Shown here in pieces: positions 1 to 6,515 of a stretch of 9,097 nucleotides of DNA. The translations under genes and the position numbers were made by a program. The notes below the pieces were generated by a model. That model had not been told where the DNA came from, did not search any database, and worked only from the letters and a program-made list of their open reading frames with translations. The stretch comes from Chloroflexota bacterium (lineage in GTDB: Bacteria > Chloroflexota > Limnocylindria > P2-11E): the NCBI GenBank assembly GCA_025350745.1, contig JANXXG010000082.1, positions 1 through 9,097 on the forward strand, read 5' to 3'. Each line of letters starts with the position of its first letter. Position 1 is the first letter of the stretch.

Positions 1-77
1 ACCTGGATGCCCGCGGCGCGGCACTCGAGGTCCGGTCGGGAACCGGAAGCGGCGCCGGCTTGTACGAGGGGCAGTAG
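1..77 (+). CDS. C-terminal fragment of an unidentified protein
   Basis: A reading frame enters from the left edge (first full codon at position 3) and stops at TAG 75-77, giving 24 residues that end LYEGQ. The fragment is rich in Gly, Ser, Ala and Arg and too short to assign to a family. It ends 8 nt before the sigma-factor start, so it could be the last part of a gene in the same transcription unit. A chance open frame is quite possible in DNA this GC-rich. Confidence 0.3.
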   Translation, partial: LDARGAALEVRSGTGSGAGLYEGQ

Positions 78-85
78 ACAACTCC

Positions 86-649
86 GTGGAGGGCCGACCA
101 CTGGAGCAGCATGGCGAATCCGCATTGGTGGAGCGTGCCCGACGTGGCGACCACAACGCGTACGGAGAGCTGGTCACCCGCTATCAGGCTGTGGCCGCGC
201 GGGTCGCGTACGTGATCACCGCGAGCGCCGCTGATGCGGAGGACGTCGCGCAGGATGCGTTCGTGAAGGCGTACTACGCCCTCGACCGCTTCCGTGAGGG
301 CGCGCCGTTCCGGCCGTGGCTCCTCCGCATCGTCGCCAACGAGGCGAAGAACCGCAGGGTGGCCGCAGGCCGCCGTCCGACGGTGGAGCTCACCGCCGCG
401 ACGGACCGCGCCTCGGGTGAGACGGCCCTCTCGCCTGAGGACGCGGCCGTCGCGGCAGACCTCCGCTCCGGTCTGCTTGCGGCGATCGCCACGCTTCGCG
501 AAGAGGACCGCCTGGCCTTGACCTATCGCTACTTCTTCGAGCTCTCCGAGACGGAGATGGCGGATGCGCTCGGCGTCGCGCGCGGCACGGTGAAGTCGCG
601 GCTCTCCCGCGCGATGGGCCGGCTGCGCGAGGTGTACTCCGATGACTGA
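86..649 (+). CDS. ECF-type RNA polymerase sigma factor (sigma-70 family)
   Basis: 187-residue protein with the two-domain layout of extracytoplasmic-function sigma factors, which direct RNA polymerase to a small regulon when released from an anti-sigma factor. Region sigma-2 lies at about residues 24-92, with the region 2.2 motif DAEDVAQDAFVKAY at 50-63 and the PWLLRIVANEAKNR segment at 77-90. A low-complexity linker (about 93-125) leads to sigma-4 at about 127-184, whose helix-turn-helix contains ETEMADALGVARGTVKSRL. Length is normal for the group. The start is the GTG at 86; no in-frame ATG exists before the conserved region, and GTG at 128 is a possible later start. A purine stretch GAGGGG (66-71) is rather far upstream to be an ideal ribosome-binding site. 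The last 8 nt overlap the next gene, which looks like its anti-sigma partner. Family assignment is firm; the regulon is unknown. Confidence 0.93.
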   Translation: MEGRPLEQHGESALVERARRGDHNAYGELVTRYQAVAARVAYVITASAADAEDVAQDAFVKAYYALDRFREGAPFRPWLLRIVANEAKNRRVAAGRRPTVELTAATDRASGETALSPEDAAVAADLRSGLLAAIATLREEDRLALTYRYFFELSETEMADALGVARGTVKSRLSRAMGRLREVYSDD

Positions 650-1481
650 GCTGCGGATGACCGACGACCGCCTCGCGGCCGCACTCGCCGACCTTGGTGC
701 GCATATCGCGTACCCGCCGACCCCGGATGTCCGCGGGCGCGTCCTCGCGCGGATCAGCGACCCTCAGAGGGCCGCGTGGTGGCGCGCATTCGCGTCAGCG
801 CGCTACGGGTTCGCGCCCGCGCTCATCACGCTTGCGCTCGTCCTCGTCAGCCTGCTCGTCATTTCGCCGGCGGCTCGCGCGACCGCGGCGGACATCCTGC
901 GGCTGCGCGGCGTCGAGATCTTCCGCGGTCCGGTGCCGACCCCGAGCCCGACGCCCTCGCGGTCGCCCGGAGCGGCCGTGCCACCGACGGCGTCGCCCGG
1001 ACTGGACCTCGGTGCCCTGGTGGGCCTCGACGAGGCCCGGGCCCGCGCCGGCTACCCGGTCCTCGTCCCGACCGACGGGCTGCTCGGTGCGGCTGACGAG
1101 GTCTACCTCCGTACGCTCGGGGGCTCGAACCAGGTCTCGTTCCTCTACCGGGTGCGCTCGGGCATCCCGCTGTCCGCCGAGGCGGGCGTCGCTGCGCTCG
1201 TGAGCGAGTTCGCGGGAACCGTCGACGAGCAGTTCTTCGGCAAGGTGCTCGATCGCGGCACCACGCTCGAGAAGGTGACGATCGATGGCCAGCCGGGGTT
1301 CTGGATCCAGGGCCAGCCCCATCTGTTCTTTTACAGCGCCGGTGTCGCCGGTCAGGTCCAGCAGGAGACGCTGCGACTTGCCGGCAACACGCTCATCTGG
1401 CAGCGGGGCAGCCTGCTGCTGCGTTTGGAAGCGCAGGTGGACAAGGCCACCGCCGTTCGGATCGCCGCCAGCTTCGAGTAA
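642..1481 (+). CDS. Membrane-anchored anti-sigma factor-like protein with DUF4367-like outer domain
   Basis: 279 residues with the topology of a transmembrane anti-sigma protein. The short N-terminal region (1-55) would be cytoplasmic. One hydrophobic helix follows at about 57-78 (FAPALITLALVLVSLLVI), then a Pro/Ser/Thr linker at about 98-120, then an outer domain at about 121-279. The outer domain resembles DUF4367: a GYPVLVP segment near 137, a GFWIQGQPHLFF motif at 219-230, a LAGNTLIWQRG strand at 246-256 and a C-terminal RLEAQVDKATAVRIAASF helix. No zinc-binding HxxxCxxC motif is visible in the N-terminal part, so it is not a classical ZAS anti-sigma domain. The ATG at 642 overlaps the end of the sigma gene; ATG at 657 would shorten it by 5 residues. 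Translational overlap with an ECF sigma gene implies paired regulation (inference). Confidence 0.8.
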   Translation: MTELRMTDDRLAAALADLGAHIAYPPTPDVRGRVLARISDPQRAAWWRAFASARYGFAPALITLALVLVSLLVISPAARATAADILRLRGVEIFRGPVPTPSPTPSRSPGAAVPPTASPGLDLGALVGLDEARARAGYPVLVPTDGLLGAADEVYLRTLGGSNQVSFLYRVRSGIPLSAEAGVAALVSEFAGTVDEQFFGKVLDRGTTLEKVTIDGQPGFWIQGQPHLFFYSAGVAGQVQQETLRLAGNTLIWQRGSLLLRLEAQVDKATAVRIAASFE

Positions 1482-1551
1482 CGACCGGAGCGCTCTCACC
1501 CGAACGGGGTAATCCATCCTGCGAATTGACCGTCCATCGACACTGGAGGAG
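1482..1551. promoter_or_regulatory. Spacer with possible promoter for the TPR-like gene
   Basis: This 70-nt spacer separates the anti-sigma gene from the next gene. It ends in GACACT (1539-1544), 8 nt before the ATG at 1552, which could act as a -10 element for a leaderless or very short-leader transcript. A GGAGG at 1545-1549 is only 2 nt from that ATG, too close for a normal ribosome-binding site. TTGACC occurs at 1526-1531 but is not at -35 spacing from GACACT. No convincing terminator hairpin was found after the anti-sigma gene. Confidence 0.25.
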
Positions 1552-2406
1552 ATGACTCCCCAGGATGGCGTGGCCGTGACGACCGAAATGGCGGACCGCT
1601 CGGCCGATCTCGAACAGCTGAAGGAGGGCGCCGCCCTCCTGACCCAGCACGGGAACCGCGTGGCCGCGCTCGCTGTGCTGTGGGCGGCCGTCGCGATCGA
1701 CCCGGTCGACCACTCCGTCCATCGCCGCCTGGCCGCGACCCTCGCGAGCGGCGGCGACGTCGATGGCGCCGCTCATGAGCACGCTCGCTTCGTCGAGTTC
1801 CTGATGGCCCGCGGCGACATCGAGGGTGCGACCGCCGAGCTGCACTACGCGGCGCAGACCCTCGGTCGGGTCCAGCCGCTCGTGGACGCTGTCACGATGA
1901 TGGTCGCCCAGCTCCCGGCGCTTCTTGAGACGGCGCGCGAGCGGACAGGCCCCATCGCATCCCCGACCGCCGAGATGCACGAGGAGCTCGGTCTTGCGAT
2001 GCCGATCGTCGACGCGAGCGTCGTTCACCTGCCGGTGCGGCACGCGACGCGCGTCATCTTCCACACCTGCCTGCACGACGATGGCGAAGCCGCGTGGTTC
2101 CAGCTCGAAGGTGGGACGTCCGACGACCTTCCCGAGAAGGTACGGCTGCTGCGCGGCAGCGAGGTCCTCGAGACGCGCCGCTGCATCCTGATGCCGGCCG
2201 GCAGCAAGAGCCACGCGCGCCCCGACGGCGAGAGCAGGGTCTGGGTCGTGCTGCGGGCGCCGGAGGAGATGCTTCGCGCGATCGATCGTGACGAGGCCGA
2301 CGACTACACGGTCGAGGCGCTCGTGAACGGTGAGTGGCTGGCGGTCGATCTCGAGGACACCGGCTGCCGCTTCGGGATGAAGCGCCGGGAGACCCGCACG
2401 GCCTAG
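1552..2406 (+). CDS. Two-part protein: TPR-like helical N-terminus plus unrecognised C-terminal domain
   Basis: 284 residues, apparently soluble: no signal peptide and no membrane segment. Residues about 18-115 form paired amphipathic helices of tetratricopeptide type (for example EGAALLTQHGNRVAALAVLW, then HRRLAATLASGGDVDGAAHE, then ARGDIEGATAELHYA), as found in protein-interaction scaffolds. After a linker (about 127-150), residues about 150-275 look mainly beta-stranded, with two cysteines in the middle (HTCLHDDGE near 172 and RRCILMP near 191) and a third near 272 (TGCRFGM). I do not recognise this C-terminal domain. Start choice is uncertain: ATG 1552 has GGAGG only 2 nt upstream, while GTG 1570, GTG 1576 and ATG 1588 are in-frame alternatives that would leave the helical domain intact. 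The gene stands alone between the sigma/anti-sigma pair and a tRNA on the opposite strand. It could be a regulatory or scaffold protein, but no function is assigned. Confidence 0.8.
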   Translation: MTPQDGVAVTTEMADRSADLEQLKEGAALLTQHGNRVAALAVLWAAVAIDPVDHSVHRRLAATLASGGDVDGAAHEHARFVEFLMARGDIEGATAELHYAAQTLGRVQPLVDAVTMMVAQLPALLETARERTGPIASPTAEMHEELGLAMPIVDASVVHLPVRHATRVIFHTCLHDDGEAAWFQLEGGTSDDLPEKVRLLRGSEVLETRRCILMPAGSKSHARPDGESRVWVVLRAPEEMLRAIDRDEADDYTVEALVNGEWLAVDLEDTGCRFGMKRRETRTA

Positions 2407-2422
2407 CGACCGTTCCGTCGAG

Positions 2423-2496
2423 TCGGGGTGGAGAGACTTGAACTCTCGACCTCTGAGTCCCGAACCCAGCGCGCTACCAAACTGCGCCACACCCCG
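2423..2496 (-). tRNA. tRNA-Pro (anticodon CGG)
   Basis: Read on the minus strand from 2496, the sequence folds as a full cloverleaf of 74 nt. The acceptor stem CGGGGTG pairs with CACCCCG over all 7 bp. The D stem is GCGC/GCGC, the anticodon stem CTGGG/CTCAG (one G-T pair), the loop TTCGGGA with anticodon CGG and G37 as usual for proline, and the T arm GAGAG-TTCAAGT-CTCTC. The discriminator is A, and CCA is not encoded (the next bases are CTC). The tRNA reads CCG codons, which is sensible in a GC-rich genome. Confidence 0.96.
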
Positions 2497-2507
2497 TCGG
2501 AGACGAC

Positions 2508-2513
2508 AGTCTA
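2508..2513 (-). promoter_or_regulatory. Possible -10 element for tRNA-Pro
   Basis: On the minus strand the hexamer TAGACT lies 12 nt before the mature tRNA 5' end, matching TATAAT at three of six positions, including the important first two bases and the last. A TTGCGC lies further upstream but at about 21 nt spacing, which is too long for a good -35. The call rests on position and one weak hexamer. The same 56-nt gap (2497-2552) must also hold the promoter for the divergently transcribed nuoJ-like operon. Confidence 0.3.
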
Positions 2514-2552
2514 CCCGACGCCACCGCACGGAGTGCGCAACACTCACGCCCG

Positions 2553-3053
2553 ATGAGCGTCGACCAGGCCGTCTTCGCCTTCGCGGGCTCGATCGGATCG
2601 GTCGGAGCTGTGATCGCCGCGGCCCATCGTGACCCGCGCGCGAGCGGGACGGCGCTCGCGGTCACGCTCCTCTCGCTCGCCGTCCTCTACGCCGGGCTTG
2701 CGGCGCCGGCCCTTGCGGCCGTAGCCCTCGCCCTCGCCGTCTTCGTGACGCTTCCGCTCATCGTGCACCTGACGGTCGCGGCGCCTCGTGTGCACATCGA
2801 AGGCGGACCGTCCGTCGCAGGCGCCGGTCTGTTGATCGGCGCCGCATTGCTCGCGATCCTCCTGTCCGCCGTCGCGATGGGCGAGGTGCCGATGAACGTC
2901 TCGGTCCGATCGAGCGACGGCTACGACGTCAGCGCGCTGCGTGACGGCGTGACCGGTCGCGGACTGGTCGCGACGGGGACATCGGTCGTGGCGCTTGCCG
3001 CTGCGGCGATGGTCGCGATCGGCGTGGGACGCGATCGGCGGACACCCCGGTGA
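2553..3053 (+). CDS. nuoJ: NADH-quinone oxidoreductase subunit J-like membrane protein (divergent)
   Basis: 166 residues with about five hydrophobic segments (roughly 6-23, 33-50, 52-77, 86-108, 138-157), the pattern of NuoJ, which packs next to NuoK in the membrane arm of complex I. The N-terminal stretch AHRDPRASGTALAVTLLSLAVLYAGL (24-49) matches the family's RNPVHSAL...LTFLxVAxLY region, and gene order J-K-L-M supports the call. TM3 is odd: the usual QVLVYAGAVMVL stretch, with its conserved Tyr (Tyr59 in E. coli) at the pi-bulge, reads ALALAVFVTLPL here, so the Tyr aligns with Ala62. Start ATG 2553 is chosen because TM1 begins right after it; there is no close ribosome-binding site, but AACACT lies 8 nt upstream. 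It ends in a 4-nt GTGA overlap with the next gene. Assignment to J rests partly on context. Confidence 0.78.
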   Translation: MSVDQAVFAFAGSIGSVGAVIAAAHRDPRASGTALAVTLLSLAVLYAGLAAPALAAVALALAVFVTLPLIVHLTVAAPRVHIEGGPSVAGAGLLIGAALLAILLSAVAMGEVPMNVSVRSSDGYDVSALRDGVTGRGLVATGTSVVALAAAAMVAIGVGRDRRTPR

Positions 3054-3310
3054 CGACGACGGCGTACCTCTCCATCGCTGCGGTCCTGTTCACCGCCGGC
3101 GCGCTTGGCACGCTGTTGCGTAGCAGCGCTGCCGGCCGGCTCATCGGCGTCGAGCTCATGCTGGCGGCGGCGACCCTGACGTTCGCCGCCGCGGGCGCGG
3201 GCTTCCGCGAGCTCGACGGTCAGGTCGCCGCGCTCATCGTCGTCGCCGCCGGGGTCGCGCACGCGATCGTCGGATCCGCCCTCATCGCGAGCCTGCGAGA
3301 GCCGCGATGA
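3050..3310 (+). CDS. nuoK: NADH-quinone oxidoreductase subunit K-like protein (divergent)
   Basis: 86 residues, three transmembrane helices (about 4-21, 30-50, 57-80), slightly short for NuoK (about 100). The family core is clear: LIGVELMLAAATLTF at 31-45 carries the conserved TM2 glutamate (Glu35, equal to E. coli Glu36), and DGQVAALIVVAAGVAHAIVG matches the TM3 region GQVxxLxxxxxAAAEAxIG. The second conserved glutamate (E. coli Glu72), which together with Glu36 forms part of the proton path near the quinone/E-channel, is replaced by His71. The gene starts at GTG 3050 inside the nuoJ-like stop (GTGA) and ends in an ATGA overlap with nuoL, so translation is probably coupled. Family call is firm; normal proton-transfer function is doubtful because of the Glu-to-His change. 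Confidence 0.87.
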   Translation: MTTTAYLSIAAVLFTAGALGTLLRSSAAGRLIGVELMLAAATLTFAAAGAGFRELDGQVAALIVVAAGVAHAIVGSALIASLREPR

Positions 3311-5109
3311 CCCTCGTTCTGGTCGTCGCGATCCCTCTTGCGACCGCCCTCGCGATCGCCATCGTCGGTGGCCGGCTTGGGCGGCGCACGCTCGGGATCC
3401 TTACGACGGTCGCGATGACGTTGTCGTTCGGCGCCGCGCTATCGATGGTCGCGTCCCTGCGCGACCGGCCGAGCCTCACCGCGTTCGTCGGGCCGTGGCT
3501 GCCGCTCCCCGGCGCCGACCTCGCGCTCGTCGTGGACAGCTCGATGCTGGCCGTGACCCTCGCCGTCACCGGCGTCGCAGCGCTCATCGCGCTCTACTCG
3601 ATCGACTACCTATCCGACGACGGCGGATCGCGAGGATTCTTCGCGGCGTTCGCGCTCATCGTCGGGGGCACGCTGCTCGTCATCCTCGCGGCAAACCTGC
3701 TCCTCGTCTTCGCGGGCTGGGAGCTCGCGGGTGTGGCGGCGTATCTCCTCGTCGGGCATCACCGCGATCGGGCGCCGGCCGCGCGCGCCGCGGTCACGCT
3801 CTTCGTGACCGAGCGGATCGGCGACGCGGCGCTCCTCTCCGGGACGCTCGTGCTGTTGAGCACGCTGCACACGGTCGATCTCGCGCAGCTGGGCGGCGTC
3901 TCGATCGAGCACGGCAGCATGGCCGGCGGCGCGCTCGCGGCTGCGAGCGTCCTCCTGCTCATCGGGGCGCTCGCGAAGTCCGCCCAGCTCCCGCTGCACG
4001 GATGGCTCGCAGACTCGGCCGAGGCCGCGACACCGGTGTCGGCCGTTCTGCAGACGGTCGCCGTCACCAGTGGCGTCGTCTTGCTCATGCGGATGCGCTC
4101 GATCCTCGTGCCCGACGTGCTCCATGCCGCGGCGTTCATCGGCGGCCTCACGGCCTTCGCGGCCGCGCTGGTTGCCATCGCGCAACGCGACGTGCGGCGG
4201 GTGCTCGCGTGGTCGACGATCTCGCAGGTCGGGCTCATGTTCGTCGCCGCCGGGCTCGGCGCGCTGTTCGCGGCACGCTTCCAGCTCATGGCGCACGCGT
4301 TGCTCAAGGCGGTGCTCGTCCTCGGCGCCGGGTCGGTGCGGCGGGCGGTGGGGGACGAGTCGGATATCGGGCGGTACGGCGGGCTGGGGACCCGGATGCG
4401 CTGGACCGCGGGCGCGTTCGGGATCGGCACGCTCGCGCTCGCCGGTATTCCTCCCGCGGCCGGCTTCTTTGCGATCGCGGCGATCGTGAGTGCGGCGTTC
4501 TCGGAGAGCGAGGCGCTCCTGACCGCGCTCGTGCTGCTCGCGACCCTCGCATCGGCATTTGCCGGGGTGCGGCTCTTCGCGCTGATGTTCGCCGCTCCTG
4601 CGGCGTCCGCGCGCGAGGCCCACGAGCCGCCACCGCTCCAGGACATCCCGTTCCTGGTGCTGGCACTCGGAGCGCTCGGATTCGGTGCGGTCGTGAGCGC
4701 CGGGATCCTTCCGATCGGGAGCGGACCGACCGATACGACGCCGCTGTGGCTGCTGATCGCGACCTTCGCGGTCGCGCTCGCCGGCGCGGTGTGCGCATGG
4801 CTCGGCTACCGGCACGGGCTGCCGAGGGCCGCGCGCATCGAGAACGCGATGGACTGGGCCCGCAACGGCCTCGGCACCGACGCGGCGTACGCACGCGGCA
4901 TCGCGCGGCCGGTGGCCGCCGCCGCGCGGGAGCTCGAGGCCGGCGCCGAGCGCGTGAACGAACACGCGATCGATCAGCTCGCCGGAGCCGCCCTTTCGGT
5001 GTCCCGGGCAGTGCGCCGCTCGCTCCCGGAAGGTCCGCAGGCCCGGCAGGCAGTCGTGCTCGCGGGCACGCTCGCACTGCTCGCGTTCTGGACGTTGAGC
5101 GGCCGGTGA
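3307..5109 (+). CDS. nuoL: NADH-quinone oxidoreductase subunit L-like antiporter-type subunit (divergent)
   Basis: 600 residues, close to the usual NuoL length, with a series of membrane helices, then the long amphipathic lateral helix region (about 505-575) and a final anchor helix (about 582-597) that are diagnostic of NuoL rather than M or N. Conserved residues seen: Glu139 in FAGWELAG (E. coli Glu144), Asp173 in ERIGD (Asp178), Lys224 and His231 in AKSAQLPLHGWL, TPVSA at 242-246, RVLAWSTISQVG at 298-309, His330 and Lys334 in LMAHALLKA, and GIPPAAGFF at 380-388. Changed residues: the TM8 HAATM motif reads QTVAV (His254 to Gln249), and GFFSKDE reads GFFAIAA, so Lys399 becomes Ile390 and Asp400 becomes Ala391. 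In the family this subunit is the distal proton channel at the end of the membrane arm. It starts within the nuoK stop (ATGA) and ends in a GTGA overlap with nuoM. Confidence 0.93.
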   Translation: MTLVLVVAIPLATALAIAIVGGRLGRRTLGILTTVAMTLSFGAALSMVASLRDRPSLTAFVGPWLPLPGADLALVVDSSMLAVTLAVTGVAALIALYSIDYLSDDGGSRGFFAAFALIVGGTLLVILAANLLLVFAGWELAGVAAYLLVGHHRDRAPAARAAVTLFVTERIGDAALLSGTLVLLSTLHTVDLAQLGGVSIEHGSMAGGALAAASVLLLIGALAKSAQLPLHGWLADSAEAATPVSAVLQTVAVTSGVVLLMRMRSILVPDVLHAAAFIGGLTAFAAALVAIAQRDVRRVLAWSTISQVGLMFVAAGLGALFAARFQLMAHALLKAVLVLGAGSVRRAVGDESDIGRYGGLGTRMRWTAGAFGIGTLALAGIPPAAGFFAIAAIVSAAFSESEALLTALVLLATLASAFAGVRLFALMFAAPAASAREAHEPPPLQDIPFLVLALGALGFGAVVSAGILPIGSGPTDTTPLWLLIATFAVALAGAVCAWLGYRHGLPRAARIENAMDWARNGLGTDAAYARGIARPVAAAARELEAGAERVNEHAIDQLAGAALSVSRAVRRSLPEGPQARQAVVLAGTLALLAFWTLSGR

Positions 5110-6515
5110 CGGCACTGGACGTCCTGGTGATCCCGCTCATCGCTGCGGCGGCGTGCGCGCTTCCCATCGGGACCCTCGCCCGCCCCCTGGCGATCTTCGC
5201 GGGCCTGCTGACGGTGGTCGCGGCGGGTGCATCCGCGTGGGTCGGGGGCAGCCCGTTCGAGAGCGTCGTCTGGGCCGGGCCGCTCGGCGCTCAGCTTGTC
5301 GTCGGGATGGACGGAATGTCCTCGGCGCTGCTCATGCTGAGTGGCGTGCTCTTCGCGGCCGGTGCAGCCGCGAGCGGGGGCGTGCGCTCGCCACGCGCCT
5401 ACTTCGCCCTCTGGTCGCTGCTCCAGGCCACCGTCGCCGGCATCCTCATCGCCCAGGACCTCATCCTGTTCTTCGCGTTCTGGGAGGCCCTGCTCCTCCC
5501 GCTGACGCTGCTGATGTGGCACTGGGGCGGCGCCGATCGGAGGGCGGTGACGTTGCGACTCCTCCTCTCCTGGATGAGCGGTAGCGCGCTCCTGCTCACC
5601 GGCATCCTCGCCCTCGGTGTCGGAGCGCGCACGTTCGCGCTCGCTGACCTGGGCGGGTATCGGCTGGCCGAAGGCAGTCAGGTGCTCTTCGCGCTGCTGT
5701 TCCTCGGGGCCTTCGCGGTGCGACTGCCGCTGTTCCCGTTGCACGCGTGGCATGCGCGCGCATACCTCACGGCGCCCCTGCCCCTCGCGATCGTGCTCGC
5801 GGGCATCGTCTCGAAGACCGCCATCTACGCCATCGCCCGGATCTGTCTGCCGCTCTTCCCGCGCGGCATGGCCGACCTCGCGCCCTACCTGATCGCCCTC
5901 GCGACGGTCGGTTCGCTCTACGGGGCGCTCCTTGCGATGCGCCAGCGCGACACGCGCACCTTCATCGCGTATGCGACCCTCTCGCAGCTCGACTTCATCG
6001 CGCTCGGCGTGTTCGTCGGCTCGCCGGAGGGACGTGCGGGCGCGCTCATCGCGAGCGTGTCGCACGGACTGGTCGTCGCGATGCTGCTCCTCCTTGCCGG
6101 GTCCCTCGCAGGACGGCTCGGGTCGTTCGAGCTCGGGACCGGGGGCCTCGCATCCCGCGCACCGGTGCTCATGACGTTCTTCATCGCCGCGGTCTTCACG
6201 TTGATCGGCGTGCCGGGGTCCAGCGGCGCGCCGGGTGACCTCCTGATCCTCGCGGCGACCTTCGCGCGGTCTGCCGGCGTCGGCCTCCTCGCCGCACTCG
6301 TCATGATCCTGTCCGCCGTGTACGGCGTGGGCCTGCTGCGGATGGTGTTCTTCGGTCCGGTCGCAGCCGTGGCGGAGAGACCGGACCTTCGCTGGCGCGA
6401 GCGCGCGCTCCTGATCCCGCTGCTGGTGCTCGTGATCGTCTTCGGCGTGGCGCCGCGGATCATCGGAGATCTCGAGGTGCGCGATGTGCCGGCGACGGCG
6501 GGACCAGGCCGATGA
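5106..6515 (+). CDS. nuoM: NADH-quinone oxidoreductase subunit M-like antiporter-type subunit (divergent)
   Basis: Start taken as GTG 5106, overlapping the nuoL stop (GTGA), giving 469 residues; NuoM is usually about 490-510. The frame is open far upstream, but that stretch lies entirely over nuoL and is not coding. NuoM features: LILFFAFWEALLLPL at 119-133 with Glu127 (E. coli Glu144); LPLFPLHAW at 207-215; LAGIVSKTAIYAIAR at 231-245 with Lys237 (Lys265); RTFIAYATLSQL at 284-295; SVSHGL at 317-322 with His320 (His348); GVPGSSGAPGDLLIL at 368-382 with Asp378 in place of Glu407. Changes: Lys234 is Arg206 (AVRLP), the WLPDAH loop reads WHARAY, and the SH of SVSHMG is SQ. The charge character of the axis is better kept here than in the L- and N-like subunits. 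In the family M is a proton-pumping subunit between L and N. Confidence 0.9.
   Translation: MTALDVLVIPLIAAAACALPIGTLARPLAIFAGLLTVVAAGASAWVGGSPFESVVWAGPLGAQLVVGMDGMSSALLMLSGVLFAAGAAASGGVRSPRAYFALWSLLQATVAGILIAQDLILFFAFWEALLLPLTLLMWHWGGADRRAVTLRLLLSWMSGSALLLTGILALGVGARTFALADLGGYRLAEGSQVLFALLFLGAFAVRLPLFPLHAWHARAYLTAPLPLAIVLAGIVSKTAIYAIARICLPLFPRGMADLAPYLIALATVGSLYGALLAMRQRDTRTFIAYATLSQLDFIALGVFVGSPEGRAGALIASVSHGLVVAMLLLLAGSLAGRLGSFELGTGGLASRAPVLMTFFIAAVFTLIGVPGSSGAPGDLLILAATFARSAGVGLLAALVMILSAVYGVGLLRMVFFGPVAAVAERPDLRWRERALLIPLLVLVIVFGVAPRIIGDLEVRDVPATAGPGR

Noticed and set aside
1498..1512. Inverted repeat around ACCCGAACGGGGT after the anti-sigma gene
   Set aside because: Only about 4 bp can pair with a usable loop and no T-run follows, so it is not a supportable terminator.
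1393..2547. 384-codon minus-strand open frame covering the TPR-like gene and tRNA-Pro
   Set aside because: It runs through a tRNA gene on the same strand and has no recognisable domain. The plus-strand gene explains the region better.
3495..5105. Long open stretch upstream of and in frame with nuoM, giving an apparent 1006-residue protein
   Set aside because: It lies wholly over nuoL in another frame and is Arg-rich and low in complexity, as expected for an off-frame reading of GC-rich DNA. The NuoM-like similarity begins only after GTG 5106.
3610..5115. 501-codon open frame on the minus strand
   Set aside because: Arg/Glu/Gly-rich translation without any domain, antisense to the clear nuoL-like gene: a GC-skew shadow.
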